64,000 bases of DNA, taken from contig KI542675.1 of the NCBI GenBank assembly GCA_000496135.1, positions 548,030-612,029 of the forward strand, given 5' to 3'. The translations under genes and the position numbers were made by a program. Below the pieces are notes generated by a model, which saw nothing but the letters and a program-made list of their open reading frames with translations, ran no database searches and was not told the DNA's origin. Source of the DNA: Thermoplasmatales archaeon E-plasma. GTDB taxonomy: Archaea > Thermoplasmatota > Thermoplasmata > Thermoplasmatales > Thermoplasmataceae. Shown here piece after piece: positions 18,168 to 26,395 of this stretch (position 1 is the stretch's first letter; the number at the start of each line of letters is the position of its first letter).

Positions 18168-18179
18168 ATTATTTAATAC
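18168..18179 (-). promoter_or_regulatory. TATA box of the LigB-family gene
   Basis: Minus strand TATTAAATAAT, centred about 26 bp before GTG 18148. Confidence 0.5.
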
Positions 18180-18213
18180 ATACCAGTAATGGCAAACACG
18201 GGAATTAATTAAA

Positions 18214-18237
18214 TATGATGCTTAAATCAGCATCATA
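18214..18237. promoter_or_regulatory. perfect 9-bp inverted repeat in a divergent promoter region
   Basis: TATGATGCT (18214-18222) and AGCATCATA (18229-18237) are exact reverse complements separated by TAAATC. The site lies about 35 bp upstream of the LigB TATA box and 119 bp before the divergent P-loop-like gene. It could be an operator for a dimeric regulator. As RNA it would form a hairpin, but no oligo-T follows. Confidence 0.45.
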
Positions 18238-18355
18238 AATTGCGAGGATTCAAATAAATGCGCAGCTATATAATTCATCGAAGGACAGATATGTATTTAT
18301 TCACTAAAGTTGATAGCATGTAACCGATTTCTTGAGTTCATAATTTGGTGTGTAT

Positions 18356-18964
18356 ATGGAAGCAGATGGGGACGTAAAAAAATCAATTATAAGCATAATA
18401 GGGTTTTCAGGTTCAGGCAATATTTATGTAAGCGAGTGGATAGCAGAGAATATTGCATCGCCTTCAGCCTCAGAAGTAATTTACATAAAGAACCTTCCAC
18501 ATGATGAAAGAAAACTCAATGCCATGGGGAATAATATCTCAAAGATTGAGAAGGAGGGACAAATAACCGTAATCAACATTGGCCCTAGAACCTCATATAC
18601 AGTTGATTCAACTGAAGCGAACCTTACTGATATTTTAAAATCTTATCCATCAAAGAACACGTTGTTTGTATTGGACGGCTTCCAGGATATTCCCTCTGGA
18701 AATTATAGAATTTTCAGAATCCTTGTGGTAAGAAGCATAAGAGAAATTGATCATTTTTCATCTTCGTTTACACCTGACCTGGTGGTTCTTAATGGAGAAT
18801 CCGCAATCCATGATGAAAGTATAATTAAATGGCCGGATGGAAAGCAGAGTATATTGTATACCATTATGTCGCATTTTATAAACTCTTTAAACCAGACAAA
18901 TCCAAAAATTAATAAAGACCAAATTTTAGATAAAGGGATACAAACTAGAGAAAACATCTTATAA
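18356..18964 (+). CDS. uncharacterised protein with a degenerate P-loop (MobB-like?)
   Basis: 202 residues from ATG 18356 (GTG 18350 is also possible). The start IISIIGFSGSGNIYVSEWI looks like a Walker A region of MobB/SIMIBI-type NTPases, but the Lys and Ser/Thr that bind phosphate are replaced by Asn-Ile. TLFVLDGFQDI could stand for Walker B. Loss of the lysine suggests it no longer hydrolyses nucleotide. It precedes the EF-1alpha gene, which has its own promoter, so the neighbourhood says little about function. Confidence 0.5.
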   Translation: MEADGDVKKSIISIIGFSGSGNIYVSEWIAENIASPSASEVIYIKNLPHDERKLNAMGNNISKIEKEGQITVINIGPRTSYTVDSTEANLTDILKSYPSKNTLFVLDGFQDIPSGNYRIFRILVVRSIREIDHFSSSFTPDLVVLNGESAIHDESIIKWPDGKQSILYTIMSHFINSLNQTNPKINKDQILDKGIQTRENIL

Positions 18965-19046
18965 TCTTTATCAATCTCGCACCAAAGGGTTTAATAAACA
19001 AAATCCTTTTACGGACTACTAGAAAATTAGAAATAAAGGTGTAAAA

Positions 19047-20321
19047 ATGGCATCACAGAAACCGCACATAAATTTGGTCACAATAGGACACGTAGATCAT
19101 GGAAAGTCAACCCTCGTAGGGAGACTTTTGTTTGAGCACGGAGAAATTCCTCCACACATAATTGAGGAATACAAGAAGCAGGCTGAAGAGAAAGGAAAAG
19201 CTACATTTGAATTTGCATGGGTAATGGATAAATTCAAAGAAGAGAGAGAGAGGGGAGTTACAATTGAGCTTTCCCACAGGAAATTTGAAACTGGAAAGTA
19301 TTACTTTACAATTATTGACGCTCCAGGTCACAGAGACTTTGTTAAAAACATGATAACAGGAACAAGCCAGGCAGATGCTGCTATTCTTGTAATTTCTTCA
19401 AGAGACGGGGATGGTATAATGGCTCAGACAAGAGAACATGCTTATCTAGCAAAGACTCTGGGAGTGCAGCAGCTTATTGTTGCAATTAACAAGTTGGATG
19501 CAACACAGCCACCATACAGTGAAAAAAGATTCGCAGAGGTAAAGGGAGAAGTTGAAAAGTTCCTTGCATCAATTGGTTACAGGAACATTCCTATAGTACC
19601 AATAAGTGGTTACAAGGGAGACAATATAACAAAGAAATCAGAAAATATGAAATGGTATACCGGACCAACTTTACTTGAACTTCTTGACTCACTTAAAGTA
19701 CCAGAGAAACCAATAAACAAACCACTTAGACTACCTGTTCAGGACGTATATTCAATTACTGGAATTGGAACTGTTCCAGTTGGAAGAATTGAAACAGGAA
19801 TACTTAAAAATGGCGACAAGGTCATTTTTAATCCGGCAAACAAGCAGGGAGAAGTCAAGACAGTGGAAATGCATCATGAGGCAATGGAACAGGCTGGACC
19901 TGGCGATAACGTAGGGTTCAATGTCAGAGGAATTGCCAAAAACGATATCAAGAGAGGAGACGTATGCGGGCCAGTAACAGCTCCACCTTCTGTTGTGAAA
20001 TCATTCACAGCTCAGATAGTTGTTTTGAATCATCCGTCAGTAATCGCCGCAGGCTATAAGCCGGTATTCCACGTTCACACAGCGCAGGTCGCATGCAGAT
20101 TCGAGGAAATTTTAAAGACTATTAACCCGAAGGATGGAACCACAAAAGAGGAAAAGCCTGCTTACATCAAAACAGGAGATATTGCAGTAGTGAAGGTCGT
20201 GCCTGATAAACCCCTTGTAATTGAGAAAGTTGCGGAATTCCCACAACTTGGAAGATTTGCAATAAGGGATATGGGACAGACAGTTGCTGCTGGTCAATGT
20301 ATAGACATTGAACTTAAGTAA
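19047..20321 (+). CDS. tuf: translation elongation factor 1-alpha (aEF1A)
   Basis: GTPase that delivers aminoacyl-tRNA to the ribosome. 424 residues. G motifs: GHVDHGKST (G1), DAPGHRDF (G3), NKLD (G4), followed by domains 2 and 3 ending [15 protein letters not shown]. Unlike the leaderless genes around it, it has a leader: a TATA-like GGTTTAATAAA near 18986-18996 and an AAAGGTG ribosome site before ATG 19047. The S10 gene follows after 10 bp, the usual archaeal arrangement. Confidence 0.98.
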   Translation: MASQKPHINLVTIGHVDHGKSTLVGRLLFEHGEIPPHIIEEYKKQAEEKGKATFEFAWVMDKFKEERERGVTIELSHRKFETGKYYFTIIDAPGHRDFVKNMITGTSQADAAILVISSRDGDGIMAQTREHAYLAKTLGVQQLIVAINKLDATQPPYSEKRFAEVKGEVEKFLASIGYRNIPIVPISGYKGDNITKKSENMKWYTGPTLLELLDSLKVPEKPINKPLRLPVQDVYSITGIGTVPVGRIETGILKNGDKVIFNPANKQGEVKTVEMHHEAMEQAGPGDNVGFNVRGIAKNDIKRGDVCGPVTAPPSVVKSFTAQIVVLNHPSVIAAGYKPVFHVHTAQVACRFEEILKTINPKDGTTKEEKPAYIKTGDIAVVKVVPDKPLVIEKVAEFPQLGRFAIRDMGQTVAAGQCIDIELK

Positions 20322-20331
20322 GGTGACATGA

Positions 20332-20646
20332 GTGGTCTCATATAAAGCCAGAATCTCTTTAAGCGGTTCAGAACATAAGGTTGTTGACGATGTCTGTGGG
20401 GAGATAAAGGCCATTGCCAGCAGAACCGGCGTGGAGGTTCATGGTCCAGTACCACTACCAACTAAAAGGTTACAGGTTCCTGTAAGAAAGAGTCCAGATG
20501 GAGAGGGTTCTCCAACATGGGATAGATGGGAAATGAGGGTACACAAAAGACTCATAGACGTGGATGCTGATGAAAGAACTTTGAGGCAGCTCATGAGGAT
20601 TGCCATACCTGACGGGGTTCAGATAGAGATTCAAATTAAGAGTTAA
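20332..20646 (+). CDS. rps10: 30S ribosomal protein S10 (uS10)
   Basis: 104 residues beginning [21 protein letters not shown], with [19 protein letters not shown] and [15 protein letters not shown], the classic archaeal uS10 sequence. Start GTG 20332 follows an AGGTGAC site placed directly after the EF-1alpha stop. Small-subunit head protein. Confidence 0.97.
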   Translation: MVSYKARISLSGSEHKVVDDVCGEIKAIASRTGVEVHGPVPLPTKRLQVPVRKSPDGEGSPTWDRWEMRVHKRLIDVDADERTLRQLMRIAIPDGVQIEIQIKS

Positions 20647-20688
20647 TTTTTTAATTTATTATAATTTTTAAATTTGTAAGGTGTTTTA

Positions 20689-22890
20689 ATGGGACGAAAA
20701 GAAGATAATATTGCAAAAGCTTCGAAATTGATAAATCACCCTGAAAAAATAAGAAATATGGGTATAGCTGCACATATTGATCACGGTAAAACTACATTAA
20801 GTGATAATCTTATTGCAGGAGCAGGGATGATGAGCGAGGATTTAGCAGGAAAACAGTTAATGCTGGATTTTGATGAACAGGAACAGGCAAGAGGTATCAC
20901 AATTAATGCAGCCGTTGCATCCATGGTTCACGTTCATGATAATCAGGAATTTCTAATCAATCTGATAGATACTCCAGGTCACGTTGATTTTGGAGGGGAT
21001 GTTACCAGGGCAATGAGAGCCGTGGATGGAGCGGTTATCGTGGTAGACTCTGTTGAAGGAGTAATGCCACAAACAGAAACAGTTATCAGGCAGGCACTTA
21101 GAGAGAGAGTAAAGCCAGTTCTCTTCATAAACAAGGTTGACAGGCTCATAAACGAATTAAGATTAAATTCAGACGAAATGCAGAAGAGGTTTGTTAAGAT
21201 TATAAACGATGTAAACAAACTTTTAGTCAAATATGCTCCCAAGGAATTCGTTAAGGAATGGCAACTTAATGTGCAGGATGGAAAGGTTGCTTTCGGCTCT
21301 GCATATAATAACTGGGCAATATCTGTACCATCCATGAAGGAAACAAAAATATCATTCAAAGACATAGTAGATTATGTAAAGGCAGGGAACCAGAAGGAAC
21401 TTGCAAAGAAGTCTCAACTTCATTCAATTATATTGACAATGGTTATTAAGCATCTCCCAAATCCAAAGCAGGCCCAGGCATACAGAATACCACAGATATG
21501 GAAGGGAAATTTAGAATCTGTAAACGGAAAGGCAATGATGACCTGTGATCCAGAGGGTCCAGTTAATATGATGATAACCAAGATAATTGTAGATCCTCAT
21601 GCAGGAGAAATAGCGGTGGGGAGAATATTTAGCGGTACATTAAGGAGGGGCCAGGAATTATATATTTTAGGAACTTCAGGGAAATTTAAACTCCAGACAT
21701 TAGCTATGATGGTTGGTCCTGACAGAATACAGATTGATAGCATGGCTGCTGGAAATATAGCTGCCGTTATTGGTTTGAAAAGCGCAATAGCAGGGTCCAC
21801 AGTGGCCGCATTGTCCGATATGGAAGCATTTGAACCAATGATGCATTATACAGATCCAGTAGTAACGCTTGCCATAGAGGCTAAGCATACATCTGATCTT
21901 CCAAAACTTATTGAGGTATTAAAGACGGTCTCAAAGGCAGATCCATCGATTCAGGTTAACATTAACCAGGAGACAGGGGAACATCTTATATCTGGTATGG
22001 GAGAATTACATCTCGAAATTACCCTTTATCGAGTAAGAAATGACTATAAGGTAGATGTTACAACCTCAGATCCAATAGTTGTATACAGAGAGACTGTTGA
22101 ACACCAGGGAGGACCCTTTGAAGGTAAATCTCCAAACAAGCATAATAAATTCTACTTTGAAGTTTCTCCTCTTGAAGAATCAATAATTGCACTAATCAAG
22201 GATGGCCAAATTCCTCAGGGATCTAAATTTAAGGATAGAAAGGCCATAACGGAACTCCTTCAGGCAAATGGTCTCGACAGAGAAGAAGCCAGGGGCCTGG
22301 AATGCATTGAAGGCGACAACTTAATGACAGATGTCACAAAAGGTATACAATACCTTGATGAAACAATGGAACTGCTTATAGATTCATTTAAAGAAGTTAT
22401 GAACAGGGGTCCACTTGCAAACGAAAGAGTTTCAGGTTTGAAGGTCAAGCTAGTTGATGCAAAGCTGCATGAAGACAGTATACATAGGGGACCAGCGCAG
22501 GTGATACCCGCAGGAAGAAACTCCATATACGGTGCTATTTGCAGAGGTAAGAGAATATTACTTGAGCCTGTTCAGAGAGTATATATCAACGTTCCACAGG
22601 ATATTATGGGTTCAGTTACAAATGAAATTCAACAGAGAAGAGGGGTAGTAGAGGAAATGAATACCGAAGGCGATGATATTGTAATCATATCCAAAATACC
22701 GGTTTCTGGAATGTTTGGCTTCGCTTCTGCTATTAGAAGTGCAACAGGTGGAAAGGTTTTATGGAGTTCTGAAAACGAAGGTTACCAGAAAGTTCCATAC
22801 GAGTTACAGAGTGATATTGTTGCAAAGATAAGAACCAGAAAGGGATTAAAGCCAGAACCTTACGATGAAAACTATTACTCATCCCTTTAA
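20689..22890 (+). CDS. fusA: translation elongation factor 2 (aEF2)
   Basis: Translocase GTPase, 733 residues. G motifs AHIDHGKTT, DTPGHVDF and NKVD are present, as is the switch I region EQEQARGITI. His599 in DSIHRGPAQV is the diphthamide acceptor. AAGGTG lies 5 nt before ATG 20689. It follows S10 by 42 bp and is probably in the same transcription unit. Confidence 0.98.
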   Translation: MGRKEDNIAKASKLINHPEKIRNMGIAAHIDHGKTTLSDNLIAGAGMMSEDLAGKQLMLDFDEQEQARGITINAAVASMVHVHDNQEFLINLIDTPGHVDFGGDVTRAMRAVDGAVIVVDSVEGVMPQTETVIRQALRERVKPVLFINKVDRLINELRLNSDEMQKRFVKIINDVNKLLVKYAPKEFVKEWQLNVQDGKVAFGSAYNNWAISVPSMKETKISFKDIVDYVKAGNQKELAKKSQLHSIILTMVIKHLPNPKQAQAYRIPQIWKGNLESVNGKAMMTCDPEGPVNMMITKIIVDPHAGEIAVGRIFSGTLRRGQELYILGTSGKFKLQTLAMMVGPDRIQIDSMAAGNIAAVIGLKSAIAGSTVAALSDMEAFEPMMHYTDPVVTLAIEAKHTSDLPKLIEVLKTVSKADPSIQVNINQETGEHLISGMGELHLEITLYRVRNDYKVDVTTSDPIVVYRETVEHQGGPFEGKSPNKHNKFYFEVSPLEESIIALIKDGQIPQGSKFKDRKAITELLQANGLDREEARGLECIEGDNLMTDVTKGIQYLDETMELLIDSFKEVMNRGPLANERVSGLKVKLVDAKLHEDSIHRGPAQVIPAGRNSIYGAICRGKRILLEPVQRVYINVPQDIMGSVTNEIQQRRGVVEEMNTEGDDIVIISKIPVSGMFGFASAIRSATGGKVLWSSENEGYQKVPYELQSDIVAKIRTRKGLKPEPYDENYYSSL

Positions 22891-22896
22891 TTTCCA

Positions 22897-23916
22897 ATGA
22901 AACCAACCATACTATGCAGGAACTGTAAAGCACCAAGGGAAAATCTTGAATATAAATGCCGCAAATGCGGCGGCACCTTTTTTGTAAAAATTTCATGGAA
23001 GTATTCTGAGAATTTAAGGAAGAATTTTCCATATATCAATAAGTGGATCATTGAACCGAAATTCAATACCCCTATTTTGAAATTTAATAATCTTTCAATG
23101 AAGTTGGATTATTTTACACCCACGCTTTCATACAAGGATCGCGGGATGTTAAATCTATTCTCAAGCATTAAAAGCAATGAAATTCTACCTTCCGGATCGC
23201 AGGTAAACGAAGATTCATCCGGTAATGCCGGTGCTTCATTCACATTTTTTTCAAAGATAGCAGGATTTTCTCCCAATGTTTTTGTATCCGCAAATTCAAA
23301 CAGAATTAAACTGGAGCAGACTGAATCATACGGGGCTAACATTTCACTCATAGAGGGATCACGAGAGGATCTATTCAGAGCAGCGGTCTCTTCTCATGGA
23401 ACATATCTTGGCCATACCTACATGGCAGAATTTATAGACGGGATCAGGTCTCTTGCTTATGAGATCTTTGAACAAACAGACAGGATTCCCGATAGAATAT
23501 TCATTCCAGTATCAGCAGGTACATTGCTGCTGGGGTTCATTTACGGTATTGAGAATCTTTTTGATTCGGGTGAGATTGATCATATACCAGAGATTATTGC
23601 TGTTCAACCATGTTCAATCTGTCCATTATTCGACTCAGTATACGGTCTCAGACAAAGAAAATATGAAAAGTCCATAGCAGATGCTCTGGTTACCATAAAT
23701 TCGCCGCATTTAAAAGAAATGACAGATAAGATAAAACAATATGGAAGGGTAATAACCGTTACTGATAATGAGATTAAGGATTCACGTAATGCATTAATAA
23801 TGAAGGGAATTTATACTGAGTATAGCTCGGCTACAACGCTAGCTGCTTATGAAAAAACTGACAAATCCAGAAAATCTCTTCTGGTTCTTACCGGTAGTGG
23901 AATTAAAGATATTTAA
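22897..23916 (+). CDS. thrC: threonine synthase-like PLP enzyme with N-terminal zinc ribbon
   Basis: 339 residues. Cys7, Cys10, Cys21 and Cys24 form a zinc ribbon (CRNC and CRKC). The PLP lysine is Lys80 in SYKDRG, and EDSSGNAGAS is the fold-type II substrate/phosphate loop; the C-terminal LTGSGIKD binds PLP phosphate. This layout is that of archaeal threonine synthases, making threonine from O-phosphohomoserine. It starts 4 bp after EF-2 with only a weak ribosome site. A different PLP lyase activity cannot be excluded, since the protein is somewhat short. Confidence 0.8.
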   Translation: MKPTILCRNCKAPRENLEYKCRKCGGTFFVKISWKYSENLRKNFPYINKWIIEPKFNTPILKFNNLSMKLDYFTPTLSYKDRGMLNLFSSIKSNEILPSGSQVNEDSSGNAGASFTFFSKIAGFSPNVFVSANSNRIKLEQTESYGANISLIEGSREDLFRAAVSSHGTYLGHTYMAEFIDGIRSLAYEIFEQTDRIPDRIFIPVSAGTLLLGFIYGIENLFDSGEIDHIPEIIAVQPCSICPLFDSVYGLRQRKYEKSIADALVTINSPHLKEMTDKIKQYGRVITVTDNEIKDSRNALIMKGIYTEYSSATTLAAYEKTDKSRKSLLVLTGSGIKDI

Positions 23917-23928
23917 TGTAAATAAAAA

Positions 23929-24372
23929 TTATGCCTTTTCATCCTCTGCTATTTTTCTGCCATTTAGCGTAAGAGAGAATCTTAGATCAGTTCCTCCCCT
24001 TTTTGCTAGAATGGAAACACTGCAATACTTTGACAGGCTAAGTTCAATAGCTTTCCTTGCAGAATCCTCATCAACTTTTCCATTTATAATGTAATGAATA
24101 TTTGCGTATGTGAGTGTTTTTGGATCTGTATCAGCCCTGGTACCAGTTATTTCGCATCTAAAATCTGACACTTCATTCCTTCTCTTTTTAAGTATTAGGA
24201 GAATATCATCGCTGGAACAACCTCCCATACCCAAAAGAAGTAATTCAGTTGGAGTATGATAAATTTCCTTTGTCGTGAAAGGATCTCTAATGCTGAGTGG
24301 TTCTCTCCCCTTTGTCTCCGTTAGAAATCTTTCATTTGCAGGATCATACTTAAAACTGACATTCATTGCCAT
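23929..24372 (-). CDS. OsmC/Ohr family protein
   Basis: 147 residues. The redox cysteine pair of the family is present: Cys52 in GMGGCSSDDI and Cys117 in SKYCSVS. TPTELLLLGMGGC matches the OsmC core helix. Family members reduce organic hydroperoxides, or are sulfur-handling relatives. It is last in an operon with a DUF1641 protein and an SQR-like flavoprotein. In other acidophiles such genes sit with sulfur metabolism, so a sulfur or persulfide role is as likely as peroxide defence. Confidence 0.85.
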   Translation of the reverse strand: MAMNVSFKYDPANERFLTETKGREPLSIRDPFTTKEIYHTPTELLLLGMGGCSSDDILLILKKRRNEVSDFRCEITGTRADTDPKTLTYANIHYIINGKVDEDSARKAIELSLSKYCSVSILAKRGGTDLRFSLTLNGRKIAEDEKA

Positions 24373-24373
24373 C

Positions 24374-24841
24374 TTAATCTACCGTTTTCAATATTTTTCC
24401 AATTTCCTTAAGAGCGTTCAAAACTGCCGTCAATCCTGCTGCCAGATCTGGATCCTTGAACATCCCCATTAATCTAAGAAGGCTGTAGTTATCAGGTTTT
24501 TTGGCCCCTGTTACCATGGCCTCAGCAATTTCATCACTATTATACAGTATGGAATTTATTGTTCCGGAGGTTGGTCCCTGTGACAGAGCGGCCATAAGAG
24601 CAGTCAATACATCGACCAGCTTAAGCAATCCAAGATTTAGTTCATTGGAATTAAACAATCTTTCAGCCTGAACTGTACTGCCTGGCATTTTCTTAGAAAT
24701 TAGGGTCTCAAGTAAAAGAAGGCCTCCTGAGTCCTTCAATCCCGATAGTATTCTCAGAAGCGATTCCATTGATGAGTCGTCCTGAACCAATTCTCCCAAC
24801 ATTCTTTCAATCTCAACCTGTTTATCTTCATTTGTTGTCAT
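24374..24841 (-). CDS. DUF1641 family protein
   Basis: 155 residues. The C-terminal half LRLMGMFKDPDLAAGLTAVLNALKEIGK matches the DUF1641 signature (RDPDVRRGLG-FLLEFLKALG in relatives), preceded by short helical repeats. These proteins usually accompany sulfide:quinone oxidoreductase-like or formate dehydrogenase-like flavoproteins, as here. Probably a partner or membrane-docking subunit of the flavoprotein. It is separated by 8 bp from the flavoprotein gene and by 1 bp from the OsmC gene. Confidence 0.75.
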   Translation of the reverse strand: MTTNEDKQVEIERMLGELVQDDSSMESLLRILSGLKDSGGLLLLETLISKKMPGSTVQAERLFNSNELNLGLLKLVDVLTALMAALSQGPTSGTINSILYNSDEIAEAMVTGAKKPDNYSLLRLMGMFKDPDLAAGLTAVLNALKEIGKILKTVD

Positions 24842-24849
24842 TTTACCAC

Positions 24850-25992
24850 CTACACAAATCCCCTGATCTCTCTCCCGAAGTATGATGAATGTGCGTATAG
24901 CCTGAGAAGGAAATCAGTTTCAGAAGCTTTGCCTAACAGAAGTGAATCACCATCTACGGTTGCAGATATTGCAAGTTTATCATCGGTAATGGGGTGTAAT
25001 TCTATTTTCATTTTAAACTGGCCAGGATCCATGTAACCGGATATCTTATTCGCAATCCTAGCAGATACAAATTCTGCCTGATCAAGGGAAGAGTAAATGT
25101 TCTGTGATCCAGGAATACCCAGTGAACCTCCTATCAAATATATCTGTTCTTGATTTTTTATTGAAAGGGTATTTTCATCAATGTCTATCTGGCCATTCTC
25201 TGCCTTTGGTATATTAGATGAAAGTATTGATTTGTGTAAAGATTCAGGAGGCATTACTACCGGTAAATCATATTTTATAGTTTTTCCTTCAGAAGAAACA
25301 AGTTCTCTGTTTTTTACGTTCAGTGAAGCCAACGAAAATCCACCTATCATCTCTATGTTATTGGCCTTAAGTTCTGTTTCAACCCAATTAAACAGTTCTG
25401 TACTGCCATGAATCTTCTGTTCAGGGAAGAAAACCTGAATTTTAATCTTGGAATCTAGTTTCTTTTCCCTGAAATATTTTGAAAGCAGAATCGCAAGATC
25501 GCTTGCGAGAATCTGGTTTCCTTTGAAGTTTGGTGCATTACCTATAACTATTGAACCCTGCTTCAGGTTTTGAATATCCTCCCTTAAGGAAATTGTAGAC
25601 TGTACTTCATCAACCGATCTTGCCTCTTCTTTGAAACCCGGAATCGCATCCGGGTCAGGTACGCAATCCATAGCGAGAACAAGATAGGTGTATCTGATTA
25701 AATGACCCTCTTCAGTTAGAACACCACTATTTTCGATATCTATGCTTTTAATATTTTCATTTATGTGCACTATGGATTTTTTCAGCAGACTCTTAACAGG
25801 AGCTGATAAATAAGAGCTCTGCAAATAATTTATGGGTAAGAAAACAGAAGCATCGTTAAAGTAATGTCTGTTCCCTCCCGCTATTAGAATTACCTCTGCA
25901 TCATCCTTAGCTATTCTAGTTCTAAGTTTATTGGCAACTGTTATACCAGCTGTACTATTGCCGACAACAACTATTCTTTCCAGTACTTTCAA
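24850..25992 (-). CDS. SQR/NDH-2-like FAD-dependent oxidoreductase
   Basis: 380 residues, two-dinucleotide-binding-domain flavoprotein. RIVVVGNSTAGITVANKLR is the N-terminal FAD fold, a second Rossmann segment starts at GSIVIGNAPNFKG, and IYLIGGSLGIPG is the late FAD-binding block. The layout resembles sulfide:quinone oxidoreductase, but only one cysteine exists in the whole protein (about position 109), so the two or three catalytic cysteines of SQR are absent. The operon partner DUF1641 is typical of SQR-like proteins. Start TTG 25992 follows a GAGGTG ribosome site. Confidence 0.75.
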   Translation of the reverse strand: MKVLERIVVVGNSTAGITVANKLRTRIAKDDAEVILIAGGNRHYFNDASVFLPINYLQSSYLSAPVKSLLKKSIVHINENIKSIDIENSGVLTEEGHLIRYTYLVLAMDCVPDPDAIPGFKEEARSVDEVQSTISLREDIQNLKQGSIVIGNAPNFKGNQILASDLAILLSKYFREKKLDSKIKIQVFFPEQKIHGSTELFNWVETELKANNIEMIGGFSLASLNVKNRELVSSEGKTIKYDLPVVMPPESLHKSILSSNIPKAENGQIDIDENTLSIKNQEQIYLIGGSLGIPGSQNIYSSLDQAEFVSARIANKISGYMDPGQFKMKIELHPITDDKLAISATVDGDSLLLGKASETDFLLRLYAHSSYFGREIRGFV

Positions 25993-26365
25993 TGTTACAC
26001 CTCTATATTATTCTCAGACATTCATAGGGGCATTCTCAAATAACCCTGATCAGGAGATTTGATATATGCCTTTTTCAATCCTCATTCTTGTTCAATGAAT
26101 TACTAACATTTATTTATGTCTCCTCATTTTCTCAGGTAGTGTTTTCCATATTTTGTGCATATCCAATAGCGACTCACTGAACGAAACATGATGAAAGATT
26201 GAGTTATAAGACTTTTGCTCAAAAAATAAGGCTCTGCATAAGGAATTGCAATATTAATGTTTAAAAATACCCATTCAAATACCAATAATCAGGAGGCAAC
26301 ATCTTTTTGTAATTTCTGCTTTACCCTAAATTTCTAGTTTATGAAGAACTGGAAATTTAAAGAAA
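25993..26365. other. Divergent intergenic region, no gene seen
   Basis: About 370 bp between the flavoprotein operon (minus) and the surface protein gene (plus). A 10-bp palindrome CCTGATCAGG lies at 26045-26054. No open frame with a start signal, tRNA-like fold or repeat family was recognised. Confidence 0.5.
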
Positions 26366-26376
26366 GTTTAATATAG
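26366..26376 (+). promoter_or_regulatory. TATA box of the surface propeller protein gene
   Basis: GTTTAATATAG centred 25 bp before GTG 26396; the gene has no ribosome site, so a leaderless GUG start is likely. Confidence 0.55.
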
Positions 26377-26395
26377 AAATGGAATTATTCCTTAT

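Noticed and set aside
20979..21365. Long open frame antisense to EF-2
   Set aside because: It is the complement of a highly conserved coding sequence; composition follows the EF-2 codons and no start signal exists.
22897..23916. Cysteate synthase as an alternative identity for the threonine synthase-like gene
   Set aside because: The N-terminal zinc ribbon and SYKDRG/EDSSGNAG motifs are shared by both, but no coenzyme M pathway genes are present and the host type does not suggest it.
26045..26054. 10-bp palindrome CCTGATCAGG
   Set aside because: Too short, not placed next to either predicted promoter, and expected by chance in a window of this size.
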